Source: an uncultured Acetobacteraceae bacterium (GTDB lineage Bacteria; Pseudomonadota; Alphaproteobacteria; Acetobacterales; Acetobacteraceae). Taken from it: a stretch of DNA of 64,000 nucleotides. The stretch lies in the NCBI GenBank assembly GCA_903918195.1, contig CAIXDS010000157.1, positions 1 through 64,000 of the forward strand. The letters run 5' to 3'. The notes below the pieces were generated by a model. That model saw only the letters and a program-made list of their open reading frames with translations. It was not told the DNA's origin and ran no database searches. A program made the position numbers and the translations under genes. Positions within the stretch are counted from its first letter, which is position 1, and each line of letters opens with the position of its first letter. Shown here in pieces: positions 34,608 to 42,920 of this stretch.

Positions 34608-34913
34608 ATGCGCGCAGCAAATTCGAACCTACCCCCCGCCGCGCCTGGCAGCTCGTTCTATCCGGTGATGGGCGAATGGCACGATGGCACGGCGCTGTTC
34701 GTCATCCGCGTTAGCTATGGCGGATATTACGTGTGCTGGAAGCCGGAGCGCCATCAAGACGCGCTCGCCGCCTTCAAGCGGCTGCGCATCCGTCCCCGGC
34801 ACATGGAGCTCAGCAGCATCACCGACGGCGGTCAGAAATGGTCTGCCTCCGTCACATGGAAGGCCGGCGAGAAGCTCTATCCGCTGGCCGTCATTGAAGC
34901 GCTGCTCGACTGA
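34608..34913 (+). CDS. Small early phage protein
   Basis: A 101-residue protein beginning MRAANSNLPPAAPG, with a beta-strand-rich middle (ALFVIRVSYGGYYVCW) and C-terminal helix (LAVIEALLD). An AGGAG ribosome binding site precedes the ATG by about 8 nt, which fixes the start. The overlapping longer frame has no support. Function unknown. Confidence 0.7.
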   Translation: MRAANSNLPPAAPGSSFYPVMGEWHDGTALFVIRVSYGGYYVCWKPERHQDALAAFKRLRIRPRHMELSSITDGGQKWSASVTWKAGEKLYPLAVIEALLD

Positions 34914-35054
34914 CTCCAGCGACGCCAGTTATCTAAAGATGCGCGATAGAACAAAAAGCGCGAATACTTCAATTATTAAGATTATTCATATTGCTATACT
35001 ATAGCCAATATGTTCTTATGTTGTATCGAAATCATCTAGTTCGGAACAGCGGCA
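34914..35054 (+). promoter_or_regulatory. AT-rich intergenic region with bipartite element, copy 2
   Basis: The region is far more AT-rich than its surroundings. It contains GCGCGAATACTTC (34958-34970) and TATGTTCTTATG (35010-35021), the second copy of the bipartite element, plus a TATACT hexamer near 34995 that could be a -10 box. It drives the gene at 35055 and perhaps the operon through 39679. Confidence 0.5.
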
Positions 35055-35477
35055 ATGACCAAGTCCTCGAAGTCCCCCCGGCGCGCCCGTAAGTCCTACG
35101 AAGATCGCACCGGCATGAACGCGCGGGCCGCCAACATTCTGGTCAAGGCCATGTATGGCAAGCAGGCCGAATTCACCGTCGACGACGACGGCAACCATAT
35201 TCGGGTCTGGCAGCCGTCCGAGAGCAGCTCCTATTCCAATGCCCAGCTGCGCAGCTGCCTGCAGAACCGGGTCGCGGTCGAAGCGGCCGAGCTGCTCGGC
35301 ACGGTGCCCCCCTCCGCCATCAAGTATTGCGTGACCAAGGGCTGGCTGATTTCCCGCGGGACCCTCTACTTCGTCACCAGGAAGGCCTGCCTGGAGCTCG
35401 ATCTTCCGGTTCGCTTCAAGGGCCTGCATGACGGCCGCAAGATTCCCTTCCTCGACGCCCCGGCGCGCAAGGCCTGA
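35055..35477 (+). CDS. Early phage protein of unknown function
   Basis: A 140-residue basic protein. A charged N-terminus (KSSKSPRRARKSYEDRTG) is followed by mixed helices and strands, ending KIPFLDAPARKA. The central region (CLQNRVAVEAAELLGTVPPSAIKYCVTKGWLI) could be a winged-helix-like fold, which would fit a DNA-binding role, but no family is recognised. Confidence 0.65.
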   Translation: MTKSSKSPRRARKSYEDRTGMNARAANILVKAMYGKQAEFTVDDDGNHIRVWQPSESSSYSNAQLRSCLQNRVAVEAAELLGTVPPSAIKYCVTKGWLISRGTLYFVTRKACLELDLPVRFKGLHDGRKIPFLDAPARKA

Positions 35478-35480
35478 GCC

Positions 35481-35729
35481 ATGGCCGCGCCCCGCCTTAC
35501 CAAGACCCAGCAACTGCTCGGCCACATGCGCACCGGCCGTTGGGACCGTGCGCTGAGCCTGGCCAAGACCTTCCGCCGGCTCGGCCACCACCGCGACACC
35601 ATCCGCCTCGCGCATGAGTGCCGCGTCTGGCCCGAGTTCTACCGGTCCCTTGGCAGGGACCCGGAAGCCGCCGTCGCCGCCGGCATCGCGGCGCTCATCC
35701 AACTCTATCCGAAGGAGACTCAGCTGTGA
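35481..35729 (+). CDS. Small helical early protein
   Basis: An 82-residue, mainly helical basic protein (TKTQQLLGHMRTGRWDRALSLAKTFRRLGHHRDTI). It overlaps the next start as GTGA, showing translational coupling within the operon. Unknown family. Confidence 0.65.
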   Translation: MAAPRLTKTQQLLGHMRTGRWDRALSLAKTFRRLGHHRDTIRLAHECRVWPEFYRSLGRDPEAAVAAGIAALIQLYPKETQL

Positions 35730-36085
35730 GTATCACCGCCGAATACGGGCCGGAGATCGGCCATTTCCTGACCGAACGCGGGGCTCTGTACAGCATCCGC
35801 GCGACCGGCGTGACGCTGATGAAGACCATCACCACGTCCGACTGGGTCGTGGCTCTGCGCAAAAAGCCGGAGGTTCCGCTGGCGACCTGGCTCAGCAACA
35901 AACGCAAGGCCATCGCCGCCCTGCCGGCCTGGCAGCTCGCCTGCGACCAGCTGCCGTCGATGGAGGAGCTGCAGGAGTGGGCCGCCGACGGCATCTGCGA
36001 GACGCCCACCGGCGACCGCGTCGAACCCGACGGCCACGGCCCGGACGGCGCGCCGTCCTGGCTGCTGCTCCTCGGTTTCATCTGA
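35726..36085 (+). CDS. Early phage protein of unknown function
   Basis: A 119-residue protein with a GTG start overlapping the previous stop. The sequence SITAEYGPEIGHFLTERGALYSI continues into a helical half and ends WLLLLGFI. No motif was recognised. Confidence 0.6.
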   Translation: MSITAEYGPEIGHFLTERGALYSIRATGVTLMKTITTSDWVVALRKKPEVPLATWLSNKRKAIAALPAWQLACDQLPSMEELQEWAADGICETPTGDRVEPDGHGPDGAPSWLLLLGFI

Positions 36086-36096
36086 GGCGCGCGGCA

Positions 36097-36417
36097 ATGG
36101 CAAACGTGCGCAAGTTTCTCGACCTGTCCGTTGCCCACCTGAACCGGGCAATGCGCGACTACCTCAATGCCTGCGCCGAACCGTTCAGCACCTTCGGTCT
36201 TTCGACGACCAGGCGGCCGACCGGCTGGTTCATGTACGCAACCGATGACCCGGCCTGCTACGACGACGAGCAGTTGCCGCCGCACATTCGGGCCATCTGC
36301 GCCTACGCGCGCGCGAACGGCTGCGAATACGTCCTGTTCGACTGCGATGCCGAATTGGACCCGAACCTGCCCGTGTTCGAAGACGAGGGCGAGGACGAAG
36401 ACGAGGACGCGGAATGA
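36097..36417 (+). CDS. DUF5983-like early protein
   Basis: A 106-residue acidic protein: FLDLSVAHLNRAMRDYLNACAE, then RPTGWFMYATDD, resembling the DUF5983 family found in plasmids and phages. The C-terminal end is a run of Asp/Glu. It overlaps the following gene as ATGA. Function is unknown; acidic small proteins of this kind sometimes mimic DNA. Confidence 0.65.
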   Translation: MANVRKFLDLSVAHLNRAMRDYLNACAEPFSTFGLSTTRRPTGWFMYATDDPACYDDEQLPPHIRAICAYARANGCEYVLFDCDAELDPNLPVFEDEGEDEDEDAE

Positions 36418-36638
36418 TGGGAACCGCGCCCAGCCCCGCCTACGGCACCGGCCTGGCACCCTTCGCAAGTGAAGCCGAGGCCCGCGCTTTCCTGCTTTCG
36501 CAAGCCTTCGTGCAGATCACCCCGCCCTGCGGGCGGGTGTTCATGCCCGCCTTCCGCGCCGGCCGGGTGCAAATCGAGCCCGGCGCAGAAGGCGGGTGGC
36601 TGATCCTCCAAACCCTACATCAGGAGACGCAACCATGA
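36414..36638 (+). CDS. Small early protein
   Basis: A 74-residue protein with a helical segment EAEARAFLLSQAFVQI and beta strands. Its start overlaps the previous gene and its stop overlaps the next ATG. No family was recognised. Confidence 0.6.
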   Translation: MMGTAPSPAYGTGLAPFASEAEARAFLLSQAFVQITPPCGRVFMPAFRAGRVQIEPGAEGGWLILQTLHQETQP

Positions 36639-37048
36639 GTGCGTTTATCATATCAACAGAGACGATGCACCGGGTCGTATGGGCCTTGTCCCACGAAGCC
36701 CCCGACCTCTTTCCCGGCATCCTGCCTGCCGCCAGCTGCACCGAGATGGACCGCTTCGGCGTCGAACTCTATGCCCTGAACGCCGCGGCGATGAGCCAGC
36801 GCTACCACGAGCCCGTCGAAACCCCCGACTATCACTTCCGCCCCCTCGCTCGCCCGACGCTGCTTGAGCAATACAAAGCGCTCAGCTGCTACCTCTACCA
36901 ATGCGCCGAAGGTGACGTGCCCAAGCGCCCCGCCTTCGAGCGCATGGTCGATGTGGCCGGCCGCCTCGCCCGTCAGATCGTCGGTGCGCTCCCGGAGTAC
37001 CAGCGCGCCCCCTGGGACTGGCCCGAGCGCGCGGAGGCGGTGTCGTGA
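36635..37048 (+). CDS. Early phage protein of unknown function
   Basis: A 137-residue helical protein: MSAFIISTETMHRVVWALSHEAPDLFPG, later LEQYKALSCYLYQCAEGDVP. The start overlaps the previous stop as ATGA. It resembles small phage/plasmid proteins of unknown role near DUF3560 and ParB genes. No catalytic motif was seen. Confidence 0.65.
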   Translation: MSAFIISTETMHRVVWALSHEAPDLFPGILPAASCTEMDRFGVELYALNAAAMSQRYHEPVETPDYHFRPLARPTLLEQYKALSCYLYQCAEGDVPKRPAFERMVDVAGRLARQIVGALPEYQRAPWDWPERAEAVS

Positions 37049-37836
37049 ACAGCTACGAAGCCAGGCAAGCCGCCCGCAAGGCCCGCCTCGAGTCGCGCGC
37101 GGAACGCCTGCGCGCGGAAGCCCAGGCGAAGCTCGACGCCGGCAAACAGATGTTCAGCGTCATTCCCTTCGGTCAGCCGATCCTGGTCGGCCATCACAGC
37201 GAGCGCGCCGATCGCAACTACCGCAACCGCGCGCACAACAAGCTGGGCGCCGGCTATGCCGCGCTGAAAGCCGCCGAAGCGGTCGAGCGCCAGGCCGACG
37301 CGGTCGGCAGCGGCGGCATCTCGTCCGACGACCCCGACGCCACCGCCAAGCTGCGCCAGCAGCTGGCCAAGGCCGAGGCGTTCCAGGCCCGCATGGTCGC
37401 CGGCAACGCAGTGGTGCGGCGTCACAAGGCCGACCACGCCGCCGGCATCGTCGCGCTTACCAAGATCGGCTTCAGCGCCGACCAGGCGGCCAAGCTGTTC
37501 ACTCCCGACTTCGCCGGCCGGCTCGGCTTCCCGTCCTACGCGACCACGAACAACGCAGCGAACATCCGCCGCCTCAAGACGCGCATCGCCGCGCTTGAGA
37601 CGGCCGCCCAGCGCACCACGCAGGAACGCACCCACCTGGGCGTGCGCATCGTCGAGAACGCCGAGGAGAACCGCCTGCAGCTGTTCTTCCCCGGCAAACC
37701 GTCCGAGCCCGTCCGGCGCGAACTCAAGTCCTTTGGGTTCCGCTGGTCTCCGCTGGCCGGCGCTTGGCAGCGCCAGCTCAGCAACGGCGCCGCCTGGGCG
37801 GCGGAGTGTGTGCTCAAGAAGCTGGAGGCCGCGTGA
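37045..37836 (+). CDS. DUF3560-like protein
   Basis: A 263-residue protein. It has a highly charged N-terminal coiled coil (YEARQAARKARLESRAERLRAEA), then the DUF3560 block MFSVIPFGQPILVGHHSERADRNYR (F-G-Q-P-I-L-V-G-H-H-S-E), and a C-terminal domain (LKSFGFRWSPLAGAWQRQLSNGAAWAAE) found in many plasmid and phage proteins. The GTG start overlaps the previous stop. Function unproven; often beside ParB and antirestriction genes. Confidence 0.8.
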   Translation: MNSYEARQAARKARLESRAERLRAEAQAKLDAGKQMFSVIPFGQPILVGHHSERADRNYRNRAHNKLGAGYAALKAAEAVERQADAVGSGGISSDDPDATAKLRQQLAKAEAFQARMVAGNAVVRRHKADHAAGIVALTKIGFSADQAAKLFTPDFAGRLGFPSYATTNNAANIRRLKTRIAALETAAQRTTQERTHLGVRIVENAEENRLQLFFPGKPSEPVRRELKSFGFRWSPLAGAWQRQLSNGAAWAAECVLKKLEAA

Positions 37837-38117
37837 TGGCCGACATCACCACCACGGGGGCGGCGCATGCCGCCCCCGGCACCGTTCTGAAGGAACCGTT
37901 GACGCAGGAGCTGCTGATGTTCGCCCTTGTCGGCGCGCTCGAATCCGGCCTCACCTGGGGGCGTCACGATGGGCCGCTGCGGGGCACCCCTGATTTCCTC
38001 GGCGCGTTCCCGCGGGCCCAGGCAATCGGCCTGACCGATCGGCGGCTGATCTCGATGTTCTCCCATGGCTATCTCGACGCGCTGGAAGCAGCGGCGCGCA
38101 CGGGAGGGCCGGCGTGA
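37836..38117 (+). CDS. Small early protein
   Basis: A 93-residue helical protein (PLTQELLMFALVGALESGLTWGRHDGPL) whose ATG overlaps the previous stop as TGATG and whose stop overlaps the next start. No family is recognised. Confidence 0.6.
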   Translation: MADITTTGAAHAAPGTVLKEPLTQELLMFALVGALESGLTWGRHDGPLRGTPDFLGAFPRAQAIGLTDRRLISMFSHGYLDALEAAARTGGPA

Positions 38118-38542
38118 TGGGCTGGACAATCTGTCGCGATCGCCTCGACTGCCCGGTGCCGGAATTCCTGCGCCGCAGCTTCACCTTCGAACGGCCTGGC
38201 AAGGTGCAGGACGTGATCGACCTCGCGCTGGTTGGTTCGGTCTGGTACGCCGCCATCCGGGTCCGCTCCGCCGATCCCGCCGAAGGCCGCCTCTACATCA
38301 CCCCGACGAATTTCACCGCCGGCGTCGTGATTCTCACCCGCGGCAGCCGCCGCGCCGGCTTCGGCTGGAAGGCCATAGGCGAGGACGAAGGACCCTGCGA
38401 AGGCAACTGCCCGGCGCCAATCCTCCGCCTGCTATCGCCGCTGGCCGCGAGTGGCAGTCAGCGGCGGGCCTGGGCGACGGCCTGGCGTGACCGCTGCGAG
38501 GCGTCCCTCGGCGCGACAGCCCTTTCGCCCACCCTTCTCTGA
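38117..38542 (+). CDS. Early phage protein of unknown function
   Basis: A 141-residue protein: GWTICRDRLDCPVPEFLRRSF, a beta-strand core (SVWYAAIRVRSADPAEGRLYITPT) and a Cys-containing C-terminus (GPCEGNCPAP). The start is the ATG inside the TGATG overlap. It resembles DUF6927-type small proteins in outline, but I am not sure. Confidence 0.6.
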   Translation: MGWTICRDRLDCPVPEFLRRSFTFERPGKVQDVIDLALVGSVWYAAIRVRSADPAEGRLYITPTNFTAGVVILTRGSRRAGFGWKAIGEDEGPCEGNCPAPILRLLSPLAASGSQRRAWATAWRDRCEASLGATALSPTLL

Positions 38543-38598
38543 CAACGGCCCGGGCGCGGGGCTTGCCGCCGCGCCCGGGCCAACCGCCGGAGCTTCCC

Positions 38599-39483
38599 AT
38601 GTCCGAGCCCTCCCACGCGATCGTGCGTGAGCTGCCGCTTGCGTGCATCACCCCTGACCCCGACCAGCCGCGCAAGAGTTTCGATCCCGCGACGCTGCAT
38701 GAGCTGGCCGCCTCGATCCGCGAAAACGGCCTGCTGCAGCCGATCACCGTCCGCCAGGCCGGCCCGGATCGCTACGTCGTGGTCGCCGGCGAGCGCCGCT
38801 TCCGCGCCCACCAGCTGCTTGCCGCTCCCAGCATCCGCGCTCTCGTGACCGCGCCCGCCACTGTCGCCGAGGTGCGGGTCCAGCAGATCATCGAGAACGA
38901 CCAGCGCGAGAACGTCTCGCCGCTGGAGCAAGCCCGCTCCTACCAGGAGCTCATGGACGCCGCAGGATGGAGCGTCGAGGACCTGGCCCGCCGCATCGGC
39001 AAACCGTCCCACCGCATCCGCGAACGCACCGTCCTGCTCTGCCTGCGGCCGGACTATCAGGCGCTGCTGGCCAGCGGCAACCTCAAGCCCAGCGAGGCAA
39101 CCGAACTCTCCCGGCTGAGCGAACGCGGCCAGGACACCCTGTTCCGGGCGATCCGCCGCGGCCAGTGCGCGACCTACAACGACCTCCGCGCCGCCGCCAA
39201 CGCCCTGGTCGCCGCCGAGGCGCAGAGCTCGCTGGTGGCGGAGCCACCGCCCATCAGCGCCTCTGACCACCGTGCCGCCCGCGCTTTCGAAACCCGGGTG
39301 GAACAGCTCGCCGCCCTGCTCTGCGAGTCCATCCGCGACAACCAGATGGTCTGTGTCCGCAAGGCGAACCCGCATCGCGCCGGCCCACTCGCCGACCTGC
39401 TGGCGGCGATGCAGAAGGACCTGCGCCGGATCGAGGTATCCCTGCGTGAAACCGCCATCCAGGCCGAACTGCTGTCCGCCTGA
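38599..39483 (+). CDS. ParB/RepB/Spo0J-family protein
   Basis: A 294-residue ParB. The N-terminal domain has the nucleotide-binding boxes LAASIRENGLLQPITVR and VVVAGERRFRAHQLL (GERRFRA). A helix-turn-helix region follows (LARRIGKPSHRIRERTVLL). The C-terminal domain is helical and variable. No ParA is visible nearby, so plasmid-type segregation is not implied. It may act as a DNA-binding regulator or spread on an origin. The start at 38599 follows GGAGC. Confidence 0.88.
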   Translation: MSEPSHAIVRELPLACITPDPDQPRKSFDPATLHELAASIRENGLLQPITVRQAGPDRYVVVAGERRFRAHQLLAAPSIRALVTAPATVAEVRVQQIIENDQRENVSPLEQARSYQELMDAAGWSVEDLARRIGKPSHRIRERTVLLCLRPDYQALLASGNLKPSEATELSRLSERGQDTLFRAIRRGQCATYNDLRAAANALVAAEAQSSLVAEPPPISASDHRAARAFETRVEQLAALLCESIRDNQMVCVRKANPHRAGPLADLLAAMQKDLRRIEVSLRETAIQAELLSA

Positions 39484-39499
39484 GCGAAGGATAAATCCA

Positions 39500-39679
39500 A
39501 TGACCACCACCGAGACAAATCTCCGCGCCCTCTGGACATCCCGCGGCATATCCCCGGCAGAACAGGATCGCTTGATTGCTGAAATCACCGCAAAGACCCA
39601 GCCCGGCACCACCATCGGTCCTTTCAAACTTGGGGGCATTCCCCAGACTCCCCCCCTCCCCAATTCTGCGCCGTCGTAA
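39500..39679 (+). CDS. Small protein after parB
   Basis: A 59-residue protein: MTTTETNLRALWTSRGISPAEQDRLIAEI, with a short helical start and a Pro-rich end. It follows the ParB gene by 16 bp with AAGGA ahead of the ATG. Unknown function. Confidence 0.6.
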   Translation: MTTTETNLRALWTSRGISPAEQDRLIAEITAKTQPGTTIGPFKLGGIPQTPPLPNSAPS

Positions 39680-39815
39680 ACTTCACTTGCATACGGTCTA
39701 CAGGGATCGTTTTTGCCATCTTTACACCCCCATACCCTCCGCGGCGTTGCCTGGCTCCCGCTTCGCCGCGGGAGAGGCGACCCTTGGTCGCGCTGCTGGC
39801 GCCGTGCCAGCTTCA
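39680..39815. terminator. Convergent intergenic region with a GC hairpin
   Basis: The early operon and the NusG-like gene end facing each other here. A CTCCCGC/GCGGGAG hairpin (39755-39761 with 39768-39774) could slow or stop polymerase, but no U-tract follows. A weak bidirectional terminator is plausible. Confidence 0.3.
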
Positions 39816-40358
39816 TCAGGCCGTTCGCACATCGTCGCTCGACAGCGTCACCCGCGTCGGACGTCCGAACAACCCGAGCAACACCTCGACGCGCCCCGGC
39901 GCCGGCAACGCCATCACCTCACCAGCGAATGACATCAGCGGGCCGCTCGTGATCACCACCCGCTCGCCGGGTCTCAAGGTGCCGCCAGGCGCGTTCGCAG
40001 GCTTGATCTCGCACAGCCTGATGAACGCCTCGACTATGTCGGTGGCCAGCGGGATCGGCCGATACGCCGGCGTCGAGATCAGCCGCACCACCGCATCGAC
40101 GAAATACAGCGGCGCCCACTGGTCCGGCACCGCGTTGAACTGCACGAGCACATAGCCGGGAAACAGCAGCTCACGGACAATCTCGTGCCGCGTGTTCCGC
40201 ACCGTCCGGCGCCCGATCCAGACGCGGTATCCGCCCGGCAGCGTACGGCCTGACGCGGTCCTGCCGGCTGCGATCTGGCGCCCGACGAAATCGTCACGCC
40301 CAGGTTTGACATGGAGAACGTGCCAGCGGAGCGCCGTACTAGCCTCCGCACTCGGCAT
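39816..40358 (-). CDS. NusG-family transcription factor (phage antiterminator candidate)
   Basis: A 180-residue NusG paralogue. The NGN domain is clear: LRWHVLHVKPGRDDFVGRQI, then HEIVRELLFPGYVLVQFNAV and LYFVDAVVRLISTPAYRPIPLA. A KOW-like domain follows (PGERVVITSGPLMSFAGEVMALPAPGRVEVLLGLFG). The downstream ATG at 40358 was chosen, although longer readings exist. In phage and operon-specific relatives such proteins promote readthrough, so it may antiterminate the 33-kb late operon. It lies between parB and the replication block. Confidence 0.82.
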   Translation of the reverse strand: MPSAEASTALRWHVLHVKPGRDDFVGRQIAAGRTASGRTLPGGYRVWIGRRTVRNTRHEIVRELLFPGYVLVQFNAVPDQWAPLYFVDAVVRLISTPAYRPIPLATDIVEAFIRLCEIKPANAPGGTLRPGERVVITSGPLMSFAGEVMALPAPGRVEVLLGLFGRPTRVTLSSDDVRTA

Positions 40359-40488
40359 GGTTTCATCACCATGGCCAGAGCGCGTCGTCGGCCTAACCGC
40401 TAGGCGAGTTGTTACCGAGTCGTCAATAGCCATTGCGACAGACATCACACGGCTTCACGACACAAGTCGGGCAGCGGGGCTTTGCAAC

Positions 40489-40708
40489 TCTCGCAGGTTC
40501 TCGCAGCTTTTCTCACAGCTTAACCCCTTATTCCTATTCCTATATTCCCAAAGCCGTGAGCTTGTGAGACCTGTGAGAGAGGTTTCCCCTATGGGCGGAA
40601 TCGCTCCATAGGGGAAATCGCCGTTTTGGTCTCGCAGGTCTCACAAGCAGCAATTCCGCCACTTTGCGGTCTCGCAGCTCGTCTCGCAGGTTCTCGCAGC
40701 TCTCGCGG
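40489..40708. other. Probable replication origin: iterons around a large hairpin
   Basis: The motif TCTCGCAG occurs at 40489, 40499, 40630, 40670, 40682 and 40692, with variants TCTCACAG at 40511, TCTCACAA at 40639 and TCTCGCGG at 40701. Reverse copies CTGTGAGA and TTGTGAGA lie at 40571 and 40562. Spacing is often 9-12 bp, near one helical turn. The cluster abuts the 3' end of the helicase gene and surrounds the hairpin at 40583-40617. This is what a theta-type phage or plasmid origin bound by an initiator looks like. Confidence 0.7.
40583..40617. repeat. Perfect 12-bp inverted repeat at the iteron cluster centre
   Basis: TTTCCCCTATGG (40583-40594) pairs with CCATAGGGGAAA (40606-40617). The 11-nt loop can add three more pairs, so the stem is very stable. 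It lies centrally in the iteron cluster between forward and reversed motif copies, as expected of an origin unwinding or primase site. Confidence 0.75.
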
Positions 40709-40709
40709 C

Positions 40710-42626
40710 TCACGGCTTATCCGGCGGTCTCCAGTCGGGGTCCCAGGCCGTGCGCGGCAACCAAATCGCCGTCGAGGCCGGCACGCCGGTCTGGACGCGC
40801 ACGCCACCGGCCGAGGCTACCGCGCCGGGCAATCGCTTGAGCTCCTGCACCCATCTGCCATCCTGAAGGCCGCGCTGGGACGCAAACAGGGTGGCCAGGA
40901 AGCGATGGGTGCGGCTCAACCAAAGCCCATCCCCGAACGAACCACGGGGCGCGGGGCGTTTGTTCCACTTGTCGGGCGGTTCGTCGGCGCGGATGACGCG
41001 GATGCCGATGCGCTCAAGCCAACGCGCCGCGGCGCCGCGGTCTTCGGCATAGTCGCCGCCCTCGCCACGGTCCCACGCGCGCTCGACCAGAGCGCCGATG
41101 GTTTCCACATCGGTGCTACGATCTTTCTGCACCATGGAACTGGCAAGGAACTGCACCGCCCGGCGCGGCCCGCCATCGGCCTCGACCTCATCGGCGCGGC
41201 GCACATAGGCGTCGAGCGCCACCACGCCCTCCAGCGCGCTCCGTTCGTCCGGCAAGCCATCCTCCGTGAGCACCCACCAGCCGGCCAGCAGAGCGCCATA
41301 CTGGTCCATCTCGCGCGCCGCACAGCCCGACCGACCGAGCGCGGCCCGGAACGCCGCCAGCGCCGCCTGATAGCGCGGCCAGGACAGCAGCACGCGCAAC
41401 CAGATCGCCGGCGCCGCATCCCGCGCCCGCGCGATCGCCGCCTCCATCTGGGCGCGGTGATCGATGCCCGCCTCGGGGGTGCACAATTCGACGATGGAGA
41501 AGCGCGCCTGGTGCTGCGGCTGCAGCTCGGGCGCGTTGATCGCCGCCATCGCCACCGCGGTCACCACGTTGATGGCGCGCGCCCGCCCGTCCGCCGTGCC
41601 GCGCAGCCCCATCGTGCCGGCGCCGGAACTGGCCGACAGAACCACGTCCACCAGGTTCTGCGCCGCCCGCCCGTCGCCGCGATCGGCGGATTCGTCCAGC
41701 ACCGCCGGCATCGATGTGTTGTTCAGGGCGGATTCGATGCCCGCCTTCGTGGTGTCGGTGGACAGGATGTGCATCGGGCAGCACGCCGCCAGCAGCGTGG
41801 TCAGCTGGCTTTTGCCGCTGCCCGCGCCGCCGGTGAAGAACACGTTCGGCCGCCAGTTGGTCGCCGCGCCGTACATCGCGGTGCCGAGCCAGCCGAGCGC
41901 CACGAATTCACCGCCCGGCTTTTCCAACCGCCACAACTCACGAATATCGGCCTGCAGGCGGCGTGCGATCTCGACGCCGGCCATGCTGGCCTCGGTCACC
42001 GCCCGTGGCTCGCCATCAGGCCCCCTGCCGCAGGGCGCAGGGTGGCGATCGACCGTGCCGGCCCAGATCACGCCGGTGACGGGATCGCGAAAGCCGGCCC
42101 GGCGCCATATGTCCCCTATCAGCACGTAATCGCCGACATGCACCACTGGCGCGCCATCACGGCCGCGCCAGATACCAGGGCGGCGAATCGGCTTGCTCGG
42201 GTCGTAGCCGCCGGCCTTGAAGCACAGTTTCATCAGATGTTCGCCGGCCGGCGCGGGGCGGTAATCGACCGTCACTTCCTCCGACGATTCGCCGCCGCTT
42301 TCATCGGTCGTCTTGCGGGTGAATTTCTTCGGAAAATGCTCCTTGAGCCAGGCGACATCGCCACCGAACAGGCCGGAGATGCCACCGCGGCTGACCAGTT
42401 CGCGCGCGTTCAATGCGCGCCGGAATCCGGCTGGGTTGAGAAAGAAGAACACGCCTTCCTCGTCGTGGCCGAGAGGTAGCACCGGCGGCGTGTCGGCGGC
42501 CCCGGCGCTGCGGCCACGGTTGCCGCCGCCCCCGCCGCCACGTTTCGGCTGATCGCCGGCACCGCCCTCGATCACGCGCAACGGCACTGCGCCAAGAATA
42601 CCCTCCCGCACGCGATCTTTGCTCAT
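40710..42626 (-). CDS. D5-like helicase / phage replicative ATPase
   Basis: A 638-residue protein. Walker A is NVFFTGGAGSGKSQLTTLL near residues 262-279, followed by an ASTDT-like region and AVLDESADRGDGRAAQNL as the acidic Walker B-like segment. A DUF927/D5-type helicase core is likely. The N-terminus carries a Gly-rich low-complexity stretch. It is translationally coupled to the zinc-finger gene (ATGA) and followed by the iteron-rich origin region, so it is the probable replicative helicase. Confidence 0.82.
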   Translation of the reverse strand: MSKDRVREGILGAVPLRVIEGGAGDQPKRGGGGGGNRGRSAGAADTPPVLPLGHDEEGVFFFLNPAGFRRALNARELVSRGGISGLFGGDVAWLKEHFPKKFTRKTTDESGGESSEEVTVDYRPAPAGEHLMKLCFKAGGYDPSKPIRRPGIWRGRDGAPVVHVGDYVLIGDIWRRAGFRDPVTGVIWAGTVDRHPAPCGRGPDGEPRAVTEASMAGVEIARRLQADIRELWRLEKPGGEFVALGWLGTAMYGAATNWRPNVFFTGGAGSGKSQLTTLLAACCPMHILSTDTTKAGIESALNNTSMPAVLDESADRGDGRAAQNLVDVVLSASSGAGTMGLRGTADGRARAINVVTAVAMAAINAPELQPQHQARFSIVELCTPEAGIDHRAQMEAAIARARDAAPAIWLRVLLSWPRYQAALAAFRAALGRSGCAAREMDQYGALLAGWWVLTEDGLPDERSALEGVVALDAYVRRADEVEADGGPRRAVQFLASSMVQKDRSTDVETIGALVERAWDRGEGGDYAEDRGAAARWLERIGIRVIRADEPPDKWNKRPAPRGSFGDGLWLSRTHRFLATLFASQRGLQDGRWVQELKRLPGAVASAGGVRVQTGVPASTAIWLPRTAWDPDWRPPDKP

Positions 42627-42919
42627 CGCGCATATCCAGTTCCGAGCGGGCGCATGCAGTCGGGGCCGGGGTAACAGGTGTTGCAGAGGAAGGACGCCTC
42701 GGTGCGCCGGTAATCGTTGCGCCGACAGCAACCGCACACCGCGCCCTTCGCGGGCGTTCCCGCAAATGCTGGCCAGGACGGTGGCAGCAGGGTCAATGTC
42801 GGCAAATAGCGCTGCCAGACAGCCACCACGCGCTGCCGTTCGGCCTCATTCTCGGCGCGCGTCCGGGCTTCTTCCTCGGCGGCTCTGGATCGCAGCTTGG
42901 CGCGGGCTGATTTCGCCAT
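42623..42919 (-). CDS. Zinc-ribbon protein of the replication cluster
   Basis: A 98-residue protein. The N-terminal half is a charged coiled coil (MAKSARAKLRSRAAEEEARTRAENEAE). The C-terminal part has CGCC and CNTC separated by about 15 residues, a zinc ribbon. It is sandwiched between the primase and helicase genes with a 4-nt overlap to the latter. It probably binds DNA or the helicase. Confidence 0.7.
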   Translation of the reverse strand: MAKSARAKLRSRAAEEEARTRAENEAERQRVVAVWQRYLPTLTLLPPSWPAFAGTPAKGAVCGCCRRNDYRRTEASFLCNTCYPGPDCMRPLGTGYAR

Positions 42920-42920
42920 T

